A stretch of DNA of 64,000 nucleotides from contig NZ_KQ948779.1 in NCBI RefSeq assembly GCF_001514205.1, positions 196,029 to 260,028 of the forward strand, written 5' to 3'. The notes under the pieces are model-generated. The model had not been told where the DNA came from. It saw only the letters and a program-made list of their open reading frames with translations, and made no database searches. The DNA comes from Streptomyces griseoruber (GTDB lineage Bacteria > Actinomycetota > Actinomycetes > Streptomycetales > Streptomycetaceae). Below are positions 32,404 to 41,105 of the stretch, piece by piece; the stretch's first letter is position 1; each line of letters opens with the position of its first letter. Made by a program: the position numbers and the translations under genes.

Positions 32404-33489
32404 CTAGAGGTCGACCTCGTTCATCAGCATGCCGACCTCCGTGTTGGACAGCCGTCGCAGCCAGCCCGACTTCTGGTCTCCCAGGGTGATCGGCCCGAAG
32501 GACGTGCGCACCAGCTTCTCGACCGGGAAGCCCGCCTCGGCCAGCATGCGGCGCACGATGTGCTTGCGGCCCTCGTGCAGGGTGACCTCGACGAGGTAGT
32601 TCTTGCCGGTCTGCTCGACGACCCGGAAGTGGTCCGCGCGCGCGTACCCGTCCTCCAGCTGGATGCCGTCCTTGAGCTTCTTGCCCAGGTCGCGCGGGAT
32701 CGGGCCCACGATGGCGGCGAGGTAGGTCTTCTTCACGCCGTACTTCGGGTGGGTCAGCCGGTGCGCCAGCTCACCGTGGTTGGTGAGCAGGATGACACCC
32801 TCGGTCTCGGTGTCGAGCCGGCCGACGTGGAAGAGCCGCGTCTCGCGGTTGGTGACGTAGTCCCCGAGACACTGCCGCCCCTCCGGGTCCTCCATCGTGG
32901 AGACCACACCGGCGGGCTTGTTCAGCGAGAAGAACTGGTACGACTGCGTCGCGACCGTCAGGCCGTCGACCTTGACCTCGTCCTTCTCCGGGTCGACCCG
33001 CTTGCCCTGTTCGAGCACGACCTCGCCGTTGACCTCGACCCGCGCCTGCTCGATCAGCTCCTCGCAGGCCCGGCGGGAGCCGTAGCCCGCGCGCGCGAGG
33101 ACCTTCTGGAGCCGCTCGCCCTCCTGCTCGGCGCCCGGGAAGGTCTTGGGCGGCTTGATGTCCTTCTTGCCCGCGTACCGCTCGCGGTTGCGCTCCTCGG
33201 CCCGTGCCTCGTACTCGCGCGAGGTGCCCGGGGCCGTACGCCCGCGCTGGGGCTGCGCCCTCTTGGGGCCGCCCTTGGCACCGCCGCGCGCGGAGCCGCC
33301 GCGCCCGGACTTCGGGCCGTCCGGGGAGGCGGAGGGGCCGACGTCGTAGCGGCGCTCCTCGGGACGGGGCCTGCGGGGGCGACCCTGGCCGCCCTGGCCG
33401 CCCTGGCCGCCCTGCTTCTGGTCCCTGCCGTTGCCGGCCCCGCGGTAGTTACCGCGCCCGCCGCTCTTGCCGCTACCGCTGCTTCGCAT
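32404..33489 (-). CDS. rluB: 23S rRNA pseudouridine synthase, RluB/RsuA family
   Basis: 361 aa from ATG 33489, which shares its A with the scpB stop (TGATG). The first ~115 residues are a basic Gly/Arg/Lys/Gln-rich tail (KQGGQGGQGGQGRPRRPRP), usual in actinobacteria. An S4 domain follows (ERLQKVLARAGYGSRRACEE), then the catalytic domain with GRLDTETEGVILLTN (catalytic Asp) and TLHEGRKHIVRRMLA. The target is inferred to be the U2605 region of 23S rRNA. It is last in the scpAB operon. Confidence 0.93.
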   Translation of the reverse strand: MRSSGSGKSGGRGNYRGAGNGRDQKQGGQGGQGGQGRPRRPRPEERRYDVGPSASPDGPKSGRGGSARGGAKGGPKRAQPQRGRTAPGTSREYEARAEERNRERYAGKKDIKPPKTFPGAEQEGERLQKVLARAGYGSRRACEELIEQARVEVNGEVVLEQGKRVDPEKDEVKVDGLTVATQSYQFFSLNKPAGVVSTMEDPEGRQCLGDYVTNRETRLFHVGRLDTETEGVILLTNHGELAHRLTHPKYGVKKTYLAAIVGPIPRDLGKKLKDGIQLEDGYARADHFRVVEQTGKNYLVEVTLHEGRKHIVRRMLAEAGFPVEKLVRTSFGPITLGDQKSGWLRRLSNTEVGMLMNEVDL

Positions 33490-34136
33490 CAAAGTTCCGT
33501 CGTCGTCGTGTCAGTCGTCTTCGTCGTGGGCCCGTCGTCCGTGTCCGGGGCGTCCGGGTCGAACGACGGCACCGCTTCCTGGGTCTCGGCCTCGATCGCC
33601 TCCGCCTCCGGGAGGAAGGGCGCGAGCTCCGGGAGCTCGTCCAGACCGCGCAGGCCCATCCGCTCCAGGAAGTAGTTCGTCGTCGCATACAGGATCGCAC
33701 CTGTTTCGGGTTCCGTGCCCGCCTCCTCGACCAGACCGCGCTGCAACAGGGTGCGCATCACACCGTCACAGTTGACTCCGCGCACCGCGGAGACCCGGCT
33801 GCGGCTGACCGGCTGCCGGTAGGCGACCACGGCGAGCGTCTCCAGCGCGGCCTGGGTGAGCCGGGCCTGCTGCCCGTCCAGCACGAACCGCTCCACGGCG
33901 GGCGCGTACTGCGCGCGCGTGTAGAACCGCCAGCCGCCCGCGACGAACCGCAGCTCGAAGCCGCGGCCCTGCACGGTGTACTCGTCGGCCAGTTCCCGCA
34001 GCGCGTCGGCGACCTGCCGCCGGGGCCGCTCCACGATCTTCGCGAGGTGTTCCTCGGTGGCGGGCTCGTCCACCACCATCAGGACGGCCTCCAGGGCGCC
34101 CTTGAGATCGAGCGCGGCGACGGTGCTGTCGGTCAC
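33489..34136 (-). CDS. scpB: Condensin accessory subunit ScpB
   Basis: 215 aa from GTG 34136, overlapping scpA by GTGA. Two winged-helix domains: ALEAVLMVVDEPATEEHLAKI at the N-terminus and LTQAALETLAVVAYRQPVSR with RGVNCDGVMRTLLQRGLVEE in the second. The C-terminal ~40 residues are an acidic, Thr-rich tail. ScpB dimers bind the ScpA kleisin bridging SMC; smc is not in this window. Confidence 0.95.
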   Translation of the reverse strand: MTDSTVAALDLKGALEAVLMVVDEPATEEHLAKIVERPRRQVADALRELADEYTVQGRGFELRFVAGGWRFYTRAQYAPAVERFVLDGQQARLTQAALETLAVVAYRQPVSRSRVSAVRGVNCDGVMRTLLQRGLVEEAGTEPETGAILYATTNYFLERMGLRGLDELPELAPFLPEAEAIEAETQEAVPSFDPDAPDTDDGPTTKTTDTTTTEL

Positions 34137-35455
34137 TGCTTCTTCCCCTTCCCGGGCTCCTCGGGCATCTCCGGCGGCCGGTCGAACTCGTCGGTGACCA
34201 TCGGCCGGGCGTCGCCGTCCCCGGCGGTCCAGCGCACCAGCAGCTCGCCGAGCGCGGTCTCCTGGTCGAGCGCGACCGCCTTCTCCCGGTACAGCTCCAG
34301 CAGCGCCAGGAACCGGGCCACGACGGTCAGGGTGTCGTCGGTGTCCTCGACGAGCGTCCGGAAGCTGGCCTCGCCCAGCACCCGCAGCCGTGCGACGACG
34401 ATCCCGGCCTGCTCCTGCACGCTCACCAGCGGGGCGTGGATGTGGTCGACGTACACCTGCGGCTTCGGCCTGGGCTGCATCGCCTTGACCGCGAGCCGGG
34501 CGAACCCTTCCGCCCCGATGCTGATGACCACCTCGGGCAGCAGCTCGGCGTGGTGCGGTTCGAGGCCCACGGTGCGGGGGTAGCGGCGGGCCTCGACGTC
34601 GAGCCGGTACGTGAAGATGTCGGCGACCTGTTTGTACGCGCGGTACTGGAGCAGCCGGGCGAACAGCAGGTCCCTGGCCTCCAGCAGCGCGAGGTCGGCC
34701 TCGTCCTCGACCTCGGCGGCGGGCAGCAGCCGGGCGGCCTTGAGATCGAGCAGGGTGGCGGCGACGACGAGGAACTCGGTCGTCTGGTCCAGGTCCCAGT
34801 CCGGCCCCATCGCCCGGATGTGCGCCATGAACTCGTCGGTCACCTTCGACAGCGCGACCTCGGTGACGTCCAGCTTGTGCTTGGAGATCAGCTGGAGCAG
34901 CAGGTCGAACGGCCCCTCGAAGTTCGCGAGCCGCACCTTGAAGACACCGTCGGGCGCCTCCTGCGCCGGCTCCGGTGCGACGGCCCCGGGCTCGGATGCG
35001 GCTTCGGGCTCCGGCTCGACGCCCTCCGGCTCCGGTGCGGCCTCAAGCTCTGGCTCGACGGCCCCAGGGTCCGGTGCGGCCACAGGCTCCGACGCGACGG
35101 CCCCGGACCCCCGCTCGACTGCTTCGGGCTCCGGTACGACGACCTCGGGCTCCGGGACCACGGCCTCCGGCTCCGGTGCGGCCTCAGGCTCCGACGCGAC
35201 GGCCCCGGGCTCCGGTGCGGCCTCAAGCTCTGGCTCGACGGCCCCAGGGTCCGGTGCGGCCACAGGCTCCGACGCGACGGCCCCGGACCCCCGCTCGACT
35301 GCTTCGGGCTCCGGTACGACGACCTCGGGCTCCGGGACCACGGCCTCCGGCTCCGGTGCGGCCGGTGCCGCACCCGGCCCCCGGCCCAGCGCACGTCGGC
35401 GACCGCCGGCTCTGCCGGGCCCGGGAGCGTCGTTCGAGGGGTTCGCGGAGGTCAT
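34133..35455 (-). CDS. scpA: Condensin kleisin subunit ScpA with a long repeat-bearing N-terminal extension
   Basis: 440 aa from ATG 35455. The kleisin domain starts near residue 172 (VRLANFEGPFDLLLQLI), continues with ISKHKLDVTEVALSKVTDEF and ends with the winged helix including FLALLELYREKAVALDQ. The first ~170 residues are a Glu/Pro/Ala/Val-rich extension absent from the minimal family (about 250-270 aa). Within it, a 60-residue unit containing VVPEPEVVVPEPEAVERGSG is repeated almost perfectly, matching a 156-bp exact DNA duplication. The extension is probably disordered. Confidence 0.95.
   Translation of the reverse strand: MTSANPSNDAPGPGRAGGRRRALGRGPGAAPAAPEPEAVVPEPEVVVPEPEAVERGSGAVASEPVAAPDPGAVEPELEAAPEPGAVASEPEAAPEPEAVVPEPEVVVPEPEAVERGSGAVASEPVAAPDPGAVEPELEAAPEPEGVEPEPEAASEPGAVAPEPAQEAPDGVFKVRLANFEGPFDLLLQLISKHKLDVTEVALSKVTDEFMAHIRAMGPDWDLDQTTEFLVVAATLLDLKAARLLPAAEVEDEADLALLEARDLLFARLLQYRAYKQVADIFTYRLDVEARRYPRTVGLEPHHAELLPEVVISIGAEGFARLAVKAMQPRPKPQVYVDHIHAPLVSVQEQAGIVVARLRVLGEASFRTLVEDTDDTLTVVARFLALLELYREKAVALDQETALGELLVRWTAGDGDARPMVTDEFDRPPEMPEEPGKGKKQ
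35028..35363. repeat. Perfect 156-bp direct repeat, 180-bp period, inside scpA
   Basis: Bases 35028-35183 and 35208-35363 are identical over 156 bp. They encode two copies of a 60-residue Pro/Glu repeat. Identity at synonymous positions implies recent duplication or gene conversion; copy number may vary between strains. Confidence 0.95.
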
Positions 35456-35473
35456 GGCCCCCGCAGGCTACCC

Positions 35474-36019
35474 CTACCGCCCCCGCAGCCGTCGTACGAG
35501 GATGCTGGCGTCTCCACGGGTCTCCAGGTCGGCCAGCACCACAGCGACCGCCTCCCGCACGATCCGCCCGCGGTCCACGGCCAGCCCGTGCTCGCCGCGG
35601 AGCACCAGCCGGGCGTGCTCCAGGTCCATGAGTTCCTCGGCGGACACGTACACGGTGATCTTCTCGTCGTGCCGCTCGCGCCCGCTGGGCCGGCGGGCGG
35701 CCTGCCGTCCCCGCTTGCGCGACTGGGCCTCGCCGGAGACGGCGGCAGAACCTTCCTGCGCCGGTGCCGCGGGCCGCCGTGCGGGGCGCTCCCCGGTGAG
35801 GGCCTGGTCGGCGTCGGCCGCCGCGTGTTCGGCGCCCTCGCCGTCCCCGCCCTGGACGGGGACGGCCTGCGGCGCGTCCTCGCCCGCGGCGACCCCGTCG
35901 CTCTCGCCGGCCGGGGCGGGCACCCGGGCCTCGCCACCGGCCTGGCGTCGGGGTGCGGACGGCTGAAGCGCCATTCCCCCTGTCGTACGGAAGAGTTCGT
36001 CGGCCCCCGGCAGACTCAC
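35474..36019 (-). CDS. Probable ribbon-helix-helix-like protein, partner of the ParA-like ATPase
   Basis: 181 aa from GTG 36019 (GTGA overlap with the ParA-like gene); a GTG at 36031 is in frame but inside it. The first ~115 residues are low-complexity Ala/Pro/Gly/Glu. The conserved C-terminal ~65 residues (DEKITVYVSAEELMDLEHAR, then DRGRIVREAVAVVLADLE) look like one strand and two helices of an RHH fold. By position, between a ParA-like ATPase and scpA, it may be the DNA-binding partner; this is inference. Confidence 0.7.
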   Translation of the reverse strand: MSLPGADELFRTTGGMALQPSAPRRQAGGEARVPAPAGESDGVAAGEDAPQAVPVQGGDGEGAEHAAADADQALTGERPARRPAAPAQEGSAAVSGEAQSRKRGRQAARRPSGRERHDEKITVYVSAEELMDLEHARLVLRGEHGLAVDRGRIVREAVAVVLADLETRGDASILVRRLRGR

Positions 36020-37194
36020 TCGGCGTGACACCGGGCGAGCACCTCCCTGGCGAGCTGGCGGTAGGCGGCGGCACCGACGGAGTTGGAGGCGTACGTGGTG
36101 ATCGGCTCGCCGGCGACCGTGGTCTCCGGGAAGCGGACCGTGCGCCCGATGACCGTGTGGTAGACGTGGTCGTCGAAGGCCTCGACGACCCGGGCCAGGA
36201 CCTCACGGCTGTGGACCGTGCGCGAGTCGTACATCGTGGCGAGGATGCCGTCGAGCTCCAGCTCCGGGTTGAGCCGCTCCTGGACCTTCTCGATCGTCTC
36301 GGTCAGCAGGGCCACACCGCGCAGCGCGAAGAACTCGCACTCCAGCGGCACGATCACCTTGTGCGCGGCCGTCAGCGCGTTGACCGTGAGCAGGCCGAGC
36401 GAGGGCTGGCAGTCGATGACGATGTAGTCGTAGTCGTCCATCAGCGGCTTGAGCGCCCGCTGGAGGGTCGACTCGCGCGCGACCTCGGAGACCAGCTGGA
36501 CCTCGGCGGCCGACAGGTCGATGTTGCTGGGCAGCAGGTCCATGTTGGGGACCGCGGTCTTCAGGAGCACCTCGTCGGCCGCCATGCCCCGCTCCATGAG
36601 CAGGTTGTAGACCGTGAGGTCGAGCTCCATCGGATTGACGCCGAGGCCGACCGACAGCGCGCCCTGCGGGTCGAAGTCGACGAGCAGCACCCGGCGTCCG
36701 TACTCCGCGAGCGCGGCACCCAGGTTGATGGTCGACGTCGTCTTGCCCACGCCGCCCTTCTGGTTGCACATCGCGATGATCGTCGCGGGGCCGTGCTGGG
36801 TCAGCGGGCCCGGGATCGGGAAGTACGGCAGCGGGCGCCCGGTCGGGCCGATGCGCTCACGGCGCTGCCGTGCCGCGTCGGGCGCGAGGGTGGCCGCGTA
36901 CTCCGGGTCCGGCTCGTACTCGGCGTCGGGGTCGTAGAAGTGCCCGTCGGGCAGTTCGTCGTAGTCGGCGAAGTGGTTGTGGGGCGCGCCACTTCCGTCG
37001 CCGGCCATGGCGTTCACGTGATGACCGTCCATGCTCTGGTGTGCTGACAGAGCCGTGCGGGGGCCGAGCCGGCTCTGGTGGGCTGCGAAGGTTCGGACAG
37101 CGACGGAGCCGACAGCCTCGAGCCCCGCGGAACCCTGGTCCCGCGTAGGCATTCCTGGTTGACCACCCCCGGGAGCAAATGTCGACTCATTCAC
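36016..37194 (-). CDS. ParA-like ATPase of the scpAB operon
   Basis: 392 aa from GTG 37194 with GGAGG about 11 nt upstream. The N-terminal ~125 residues are polar and probably disordered (DYDELPDGHFYDPDAEYEPD). The ATPase has the deviant Walker A CNQKGGVGKTTSTINLGAAL, VLLVDFDPQGALS and YIVIDCQPSLGLLTVNALTA. It is not the parAB-oriC ParA, since no parB, gidB or oriC is near. It heads the operon with the RHH-like gene, scpA, scpB and rluB, an arrangement common in actinobacteria, and probably contributes to chromosome organisation. Confidence 0.9.
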   Translation of the reverse strand: MNESTFAPGGGQPGMPTRDQGSAGLEAVGSVAVRTFAAHQSRLGPRTALSAHQSMDGHHVNAMAGDGSGAPHNHFADYDELPDGHFYDPDAEYEPDPEYAATLAPDAARQRRERIGPTGRPLPYFPIPGPLTQHGPATIIAMCNQKGGVGKTTSTINLGAALAEYGRRVLLVDFDPQGALSVGLGVNPMELDLTVYNLLMERGMAADEVLLKTAVPNMDLLPSNIDLSAAEVQLVSEVARESTLQRALKPLMDDYDYIVIDCQPSLGLLTVNALTAAHKVIVPLECEFFALRGVALLTETIEKVQERLNPELELDGILATMYDSRTVHSREVLARVVEAFDDHVYHTVIGRTVRFPETTVAGEPITTYASNSVGAAAYRQLAREVLARCHAE

Positions 37195-37267
37195 AAGTCG
37201 TCTTACCTCCTTGGTGACCAGGAAACTTCTAGACAAGGTCAGCGTGGCACCATGCCGACGGTTGGCG

Positions 37268-37297
37268 ACTCTATGGCGTGTCGGGCGTCCGCAGCAA
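37268..37297 (-). promoter_or_regulatory. Promoter of the parA-like/scpAB operon
   Basis: Minus strand TTGCTG (37297-37292), 18-nt spacer, TAGAGT (37273-37268). It lies 74 nt before the GTG start. Confidence 0.5.
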
Positions 37298-37455
37298 CAC
37301 AATCCGCCGGACCCGGCCCGATGTGTCGGCAATGAAACATGTCGCTGTCAAGGGCGTACGGCCGTCGCACGGCAGGTTCGACCGGTGCGCGAATCGGTCG
37401 AAGGGTTACGTTCGAGGCGAGTTGACCGAGAGCCGCAAAGTGACCATACACACAT

Positions 37456-37488
37456 CCGGCCGGACCTTGCGGGGCAAGGTCCGGCCGG
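37456..37488 (-). terminator. Terminator, 15-bp perfect stem
   Basis: CCGGCCGGACCTTGC (37456-37470) pairs with 37474-37488 over a 3-nt loop, about 90 nt past the alanine dehydrogenase stop. Confidence 0.75.
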
Positions 37489-37579
37489 GCGTGTGCCGTT
37501 GACGCGCCTTGTTGACGTATCGCCTTTACGAAAAGGTGACTTCATCGCGGCGCCCGGCGGAGGGATCCGCCGCGGGGGC

Positions 37580-38695
37580 TCAGCCGAGGAGCTGGTCGAG
37601 CTCCACGTGCTCCAGGCCGTGCGCCTCCGCCACCTCGCGGTAAACGACCTTGCCGTCATGGGTGTTGAGACCCCGGGCCAGCGCGGCGTCGCGGCGCAGC
37701 GCCTCCGCCCAGCCCCTGTTCGCGAGTTCGACGATGTAGGGCAGCGTGGCGTTGGTGAGCGCGTAGGTGGAGGTGTTGGGGACGGCGCCGGGCATGTTGG
37801 CGACGCAGTAGAAGACCGAGTTGTGGACCTGGAAGGTCGGCTCGGCGTGGGTGGTGGGGCGGGAGTCCTCGAAGCAGCCGCCCTGGTCGATCGCGATGTC
37901 GACAAGGACACTCCCGGGCTTCATACGGGACACCAGCTCGTTGGTGACGAGCTTGGGGGCCTTGGCGCCGGGGATGAGGACCGCGCCGATGACGAGGTCG
38001 GCCTCGAGGCAGGCCTTCTCCAGCTCGAAGGCGTTGGAGACGACGGTCTGGATCTTCGTGCCGAAGATCTTGTCGGCTTCCTTGAGCTTGTTGATGTCCC
38101 GGTCGAGCAGGGTGACGTGGAAGCCCATGCCGATGGCGATCTGCGCCGCGTTCCAGCCGGAGACGCCGCCGCCGATGACGACGGCCTTGCCGGCCGGGAC
38201 GCCGGGCACGCCGCCGGGCAGCACACCGCGGCCGCCGCCGGCCCGCATCAGGTGGTAGGCGCCGACCTGCGGGGCGAGACGGCCGGCGACCTCGGACATG
38301 GGCGCGAGCAGCGGCAGGGCGCGGTTCGGGAGCTCGACGGTCTCGTAGGCGATGGCGGTCGTGCCGGACTCCAGCAGGGCGTCCGTGCACTCCTTGGACG
38401 CGGCCAGGTGCAGGTAGGTGAAGAGGGTCTGGTCCTTGCGGAGGCGGTGGTACTCCTCGGCGACGGGCTCCTTGACCTTCAGCAGCAGGTCGGCGGTGGC
38501 CCACACCTCGTCGGCCGTCTCCAGGATCCGGGCACCGGCGGCCACGTACTCCTCGTCGGTGATCGACGAGCCGACGCCGGCGTGGCGCTCGATGACCACC
38601 TGGTGGCCGTGGCGCACCAGCTCGTGCACACCGGCGGGGGTGATGGCCACCCGGAACTCGTTGTTCTTGACCTCGCGGGGGATGCCGACCTTCAC
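37580..38695 (-). CDS. ald: Alanine dehydrogenase
   Basis: 371 aa taking GTG 38695 (VKVGIPREVKNNEFRV), the standard family start; a GTG at 38704 is possible. NAD-binding motif VVIGGGVSGWNAAQIAIGMG, substrate-site residues in GIPREVKNNEFR and TYLHLAASKE, and PGAVPNTSTYALTNATLPY near the end. It interconverts L-alanine and pyruvate with NAD. Length equals that of the mycobacterial enzyme. Upstream lie a promoter candidate and an inverted repeat that could bind an Lrp-type regulator. Confidence 0.97.
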   Translation of the reverse strand: MKVGIPREVKNNEFRVAITPAGVHELVRHGHQVVIERHAGVGSSITDEEYVAAGARILETADEVWATADLLLKVKEPVAEEYHRLRKDQTLFTYLHLAASKECTDALLESGTTAIAYETVELPNRALPLLAPMSEVAGRLAPQVGAYHLMRAGGGRGVLPGGVPGVPAGKAVVIGGGVSGWNAAQIAIGMGFHVTLLDRDINKLKEADKIFGTKIQTVVSNAFELEKACLEADLVIGAVLIPGAKAPKLVTNELVSRMKPGSVLVDIAIDQGGCFEDSRPTTHAEPTFQVHNSVFYCVANMPGAVPNTSTYALTNATLPYIVELANRGWAEALRRDAALARGLNTHDGKVVYREVAEAHGLEHVELDQLLG

Positions 38696-38796
38696 GTCGA
38701 TCACGGTCCTTGGCTCAGAGGGTGGGGGCATAGGGATACATACCCGGATGCAAGGGGTACACCGGGATACACCGCAGGAGAAGGTGCGGCAGAGCC

Positions 38797-38824
38797 AGTC
38801 TAATGAAGGTGTTCCCGCTGTCTA
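38797..38824 (-). promoter_or_regulatory. Promoter candidate of ald
   Basis: Minus strand TAGACA (38824-38819), 16-nt spacer, TAGACT (38802-38797), about 100 nt before the start. An inverted repeat TGCATC/GATGCA (38834-38839, 38851-38856) lies just upstream of the -35. Confidence 0.4.
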
Positions 38825-38874
38825 GCCTTTCAATGCATCAACCTTCAGCAGATGCACTGCGGATTTCGCAGGTG

Positions 38875-40935
38875 TTAGGGCTGTGTTCCGGCCGATTGTG
38901 GATCCGATGCCCCGGTCCGGGGGTCCCGCGGGTCCTCCTGGGCGGCCTCCTCCAGGAGCCGGCCCGCCTCGCCGCGGTGCAGCCGCGCGGCCGTCGGGTC
39001 GCCGAGGCGGTCCAGGGTGTCGGCGAGCCGCAGCCGCACCGCCGCCTGGAGCCGGGTGTCCTCGGCGCGCCGCGCCCACTCCAGCGCCTCCTCGCAGGTG
39101 CGCAGCGACTCCTCGGGCCGGCCCGCGTACTCCTGGACCCGCGCCAGCTCGCTCAACGCCCGTGCGTAGGCGGCCACATCGCCGTTCTTGCGGTGCCCGG
39201 CCGCCGCGGCCCGCCAGGCCCGCTGCGCCTCGCCGTAGCGGCCCGCGTAGGTGTGCGCGCCGGCGATCCGGCCGTACAGCCGGGCGGCGTCCGCGCGCTC
39301 GTCGCGGGCCAGGCGCTGGGCGAGGGCCCGGCCGTACCAGTCCGCGGCCCGTTCGTAGTCCCCGAGCTCCAGATGCGCGCCTCCTACGGATTCCATCGCG
39401 CGGCCGGTCGCATACGGGTCGTGCGCCGCCCGTCCTGCGTCCAGCGCCGCCCGGTAGCGCACCAGGGCCTCGGCCGTGCGCCCGGTCCTGGCGTCCACGT
39501 CGGCCAGGTTCAGCAGGGCGGCGGCCTTCTCCCGGGGCAGGTCGCGGCGCTCGGCCACGTCGAGGACGAGCCGGTGGACGCCGTACAGGTCGGGCGCGGC
39601 CTCCTGGGTGCCGAAGTGCGCGACCATCGCCCGCACCAGCTGGGACATCAGCCGGCGGGCCAGGGTGTCCAGTTCGCCGTCCGCGACGGCCGCGCGGGCC
39701 GCCGCGAGCAGGGCGGGGCGGCGGACGGTCAGCCACTCGGCGGCGGCGGCCCGGGTGGGGAAGCGCAGGCCGCGGGGGGTGCCCTGGAGCTTCTCGCGGG
39801 CCTGGGGGTTGTCCGGCTCGGTGACGGCCCGGCAGGACTGCAGCAGCCGTACCGTCCGCTCGAACATACGGGCGCGGGCCAGCTGGAGCTCGGCGGGGCG
39901 TTCATGGGCCTCGGCGGCGGCGCGCAGCAGGGGGTGCAGGGCGGCCGGGACCTCGTACTGGGGCAGCGGGGAGTCCACGGCCCGCAGCAGGCCGCGGGCG
40001 GTGAGGTCGTCCAGGGCGGTCCGGGCGGCGCTCATCGAGCAGCCGGCGAGCGCGGCGGCGGTGTGCGGGTCGGCCAGTCCGGCCGGGGCCAGCGAGAGCA
40101 GACGCAGGGTGCGGGCGGCGGGGGCCGGCAGGGTGGCGTGGACGAGGCCGAAGACATGGCTGAGCGGGGTGCCCGCGGCGTCCTCGGCGATCTCCGCGTT
40201 GAGCTGTTTGGCGAGGTCGGAGACGGCCGCCTGGGGGCGGGCGGCGAGCCAGCCGCCGGCCAGGATCAGCGCGGCGGGCTGGCCCTGGCAGATCTCGACC
40301 AGGCCCTCGGCCGCGCGCGGGTCGACGGTGATGCGGACCGAGCCGGTGTAGCGGGTGAGGAGGTCGAGGGCGGACTTGGTGTCCAGGCCGCCGAGGGTGC
40401 AGGGACGGACGTCCGCGATGCCGGTGAGGGGGCCCGCGGAGACGGCGACGAGCAGGCATTCCGGGGTGTCCGGCAGCAGCGCGTCGACCTGGTCCGCGCC
40501 GGTCGCGTCGTCCAGCAGGATCAGTGCGCGCCGGCCGGCGAGGGCCTCGCGCAGGGTGGCCGCGAGCTCGTCCTCGTCGGCGCCGGCCGGGGCCGGCAGG
40601 TCCAGGGCGGTGAGCAGGTCGCGGGCGGCGCGCTCGACGGGGACGGGGGTGCCGTCGGGTTCGGCGAGCCGGGCGCGCAGGACCCCGTCGGGGTAGCGGC
40701 GGGCTACCTGCCGTACGAGTTCCCCGGCGAGCGCGGTACGGCCGGAGCCGGGGCGGCCCGCGATGAGGAGCACACGCGCGCGCGGGGCCTTCCGCCCGGT
40801 GAGGGTGTCCAGCCCGGTGCGCTCGATGTCGGCCCGCAGTTCCTTCAACTCCCGGGTCCGGCCCAGGAATTGACCCCGTGTCGCAGCGTGTCCGGACAGC
40901 TGCACGCCGCCTGTGTCCACTGCCTGATCCGTCAC
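38875..40935 (-). CDS. STAND/NB-ARC-type ATPase with TPR repeats
   Basis: 686 aa from GTG 40935, chosen for GGGAG 8 nt upstream; a GTG at 40944 is too close to it. The NB-ARC-like domain (about 20-330) begins FLGRTRELKELRADIERTG, with P-loop IAGRPGSGRTALAGEL (Lys replaced by Arg) and Walker B ALILLDDA. A winged-helix region follows. TPR-like repeats from about residue 470 include LGDYERAADWYGRALAQR and YGRIAGAHTYAGRYGEAQRAW. No SARP or LuxR DNA-binding domain is attached. Such proteins act as signalling switches in Streptomyces; the signal is unknown. Confidence 0.85.
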   Translation of the reverse strand: MTDQAVDTGGVQLSGHAATRGQFLGRTRELKELRADIERTGLDTLTGRKAPRARVLLIAGRPGSGRTALAGELVRQVARRYPDGVLRARLAEPDGTPVPVERAARDLLTALDLPAPAGADEDELAATLREALAGRRALILLDDATGADQVDALLPDTPECLLVAVSAGPLTGIADVRPCTLGGLDTKSALDLLTRYTGSVRITVDPRAAEGLVEICQGQPAALILAGGWLAARPQAAVSDLAKQLNAEIAEDAAGTPLSHVFGLVHATLPAPAARTLRLLSLAPAGLADPHTAAALAGCSMSAARTALDDLTARGLLRAVDSPLPQYEVPAALHPLLRAAAEAHERPAELQLARARMFERTVRLLQSCRAVTEPDNPQAREKLQGTPRGLRFPTRAAAAEWLTVRRPALLAAARAAVADGELDTLARRLMSQLVRAMVAHFGTQEAAPDLYGVHRLVLDVAERRDLPREKAAALLNLADVDARTGRTAEALVRYRAALDAGRAAHDPYATGRAMESVGGAHLELGDYERAADWYGRALAQRLARDERADAARLYGRIAGAHTYAGRYGEAQRAWRAAAAGHRKNGDVAAYARALSELARVQEYAGRPEESLRTCEEALEWARRAEDTRLQAAVRLRLADTLDRLGDPTAARLHRGEAGRLLEEAAQEDPRDPRTGASDPQSAGTQP

Positions 40936-41105
40936 GGGCCACACTCCCGTCCCACGCGCACGCCTGCCCGCCGGGACTCCGGATCGGACGATTCCAGAGC
41001 CTAGTTCACGCTCTGCGACGTTCCGGGCGCAGGAGTGCGGGCACCGCCACGAGGTCCCCCGATCGGATCAGGCGATCGTCACACCGCAGCCGTGTGCGAG
41101 GCGGC

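Larger units (their letters stand above)
37195..37579. other. Intergenic region, 385 nt
   Basis: Holds the ald terminator (37456-37488) and the promoter of the ParA-like operon (37268-37297). A small extra hairpin CGGCGGA-ggga-TCCGCCG (37555-37572) directly follows the ald stop. No gene supported. Confidence 0.5.

Noticed and set aside
36016..37194. Chromosomal ParA of the parABS/oriC system
   Set aside because: No parB, parS-like sites, rsmG or oriC nearby; the neighbours are scpA and scpB.
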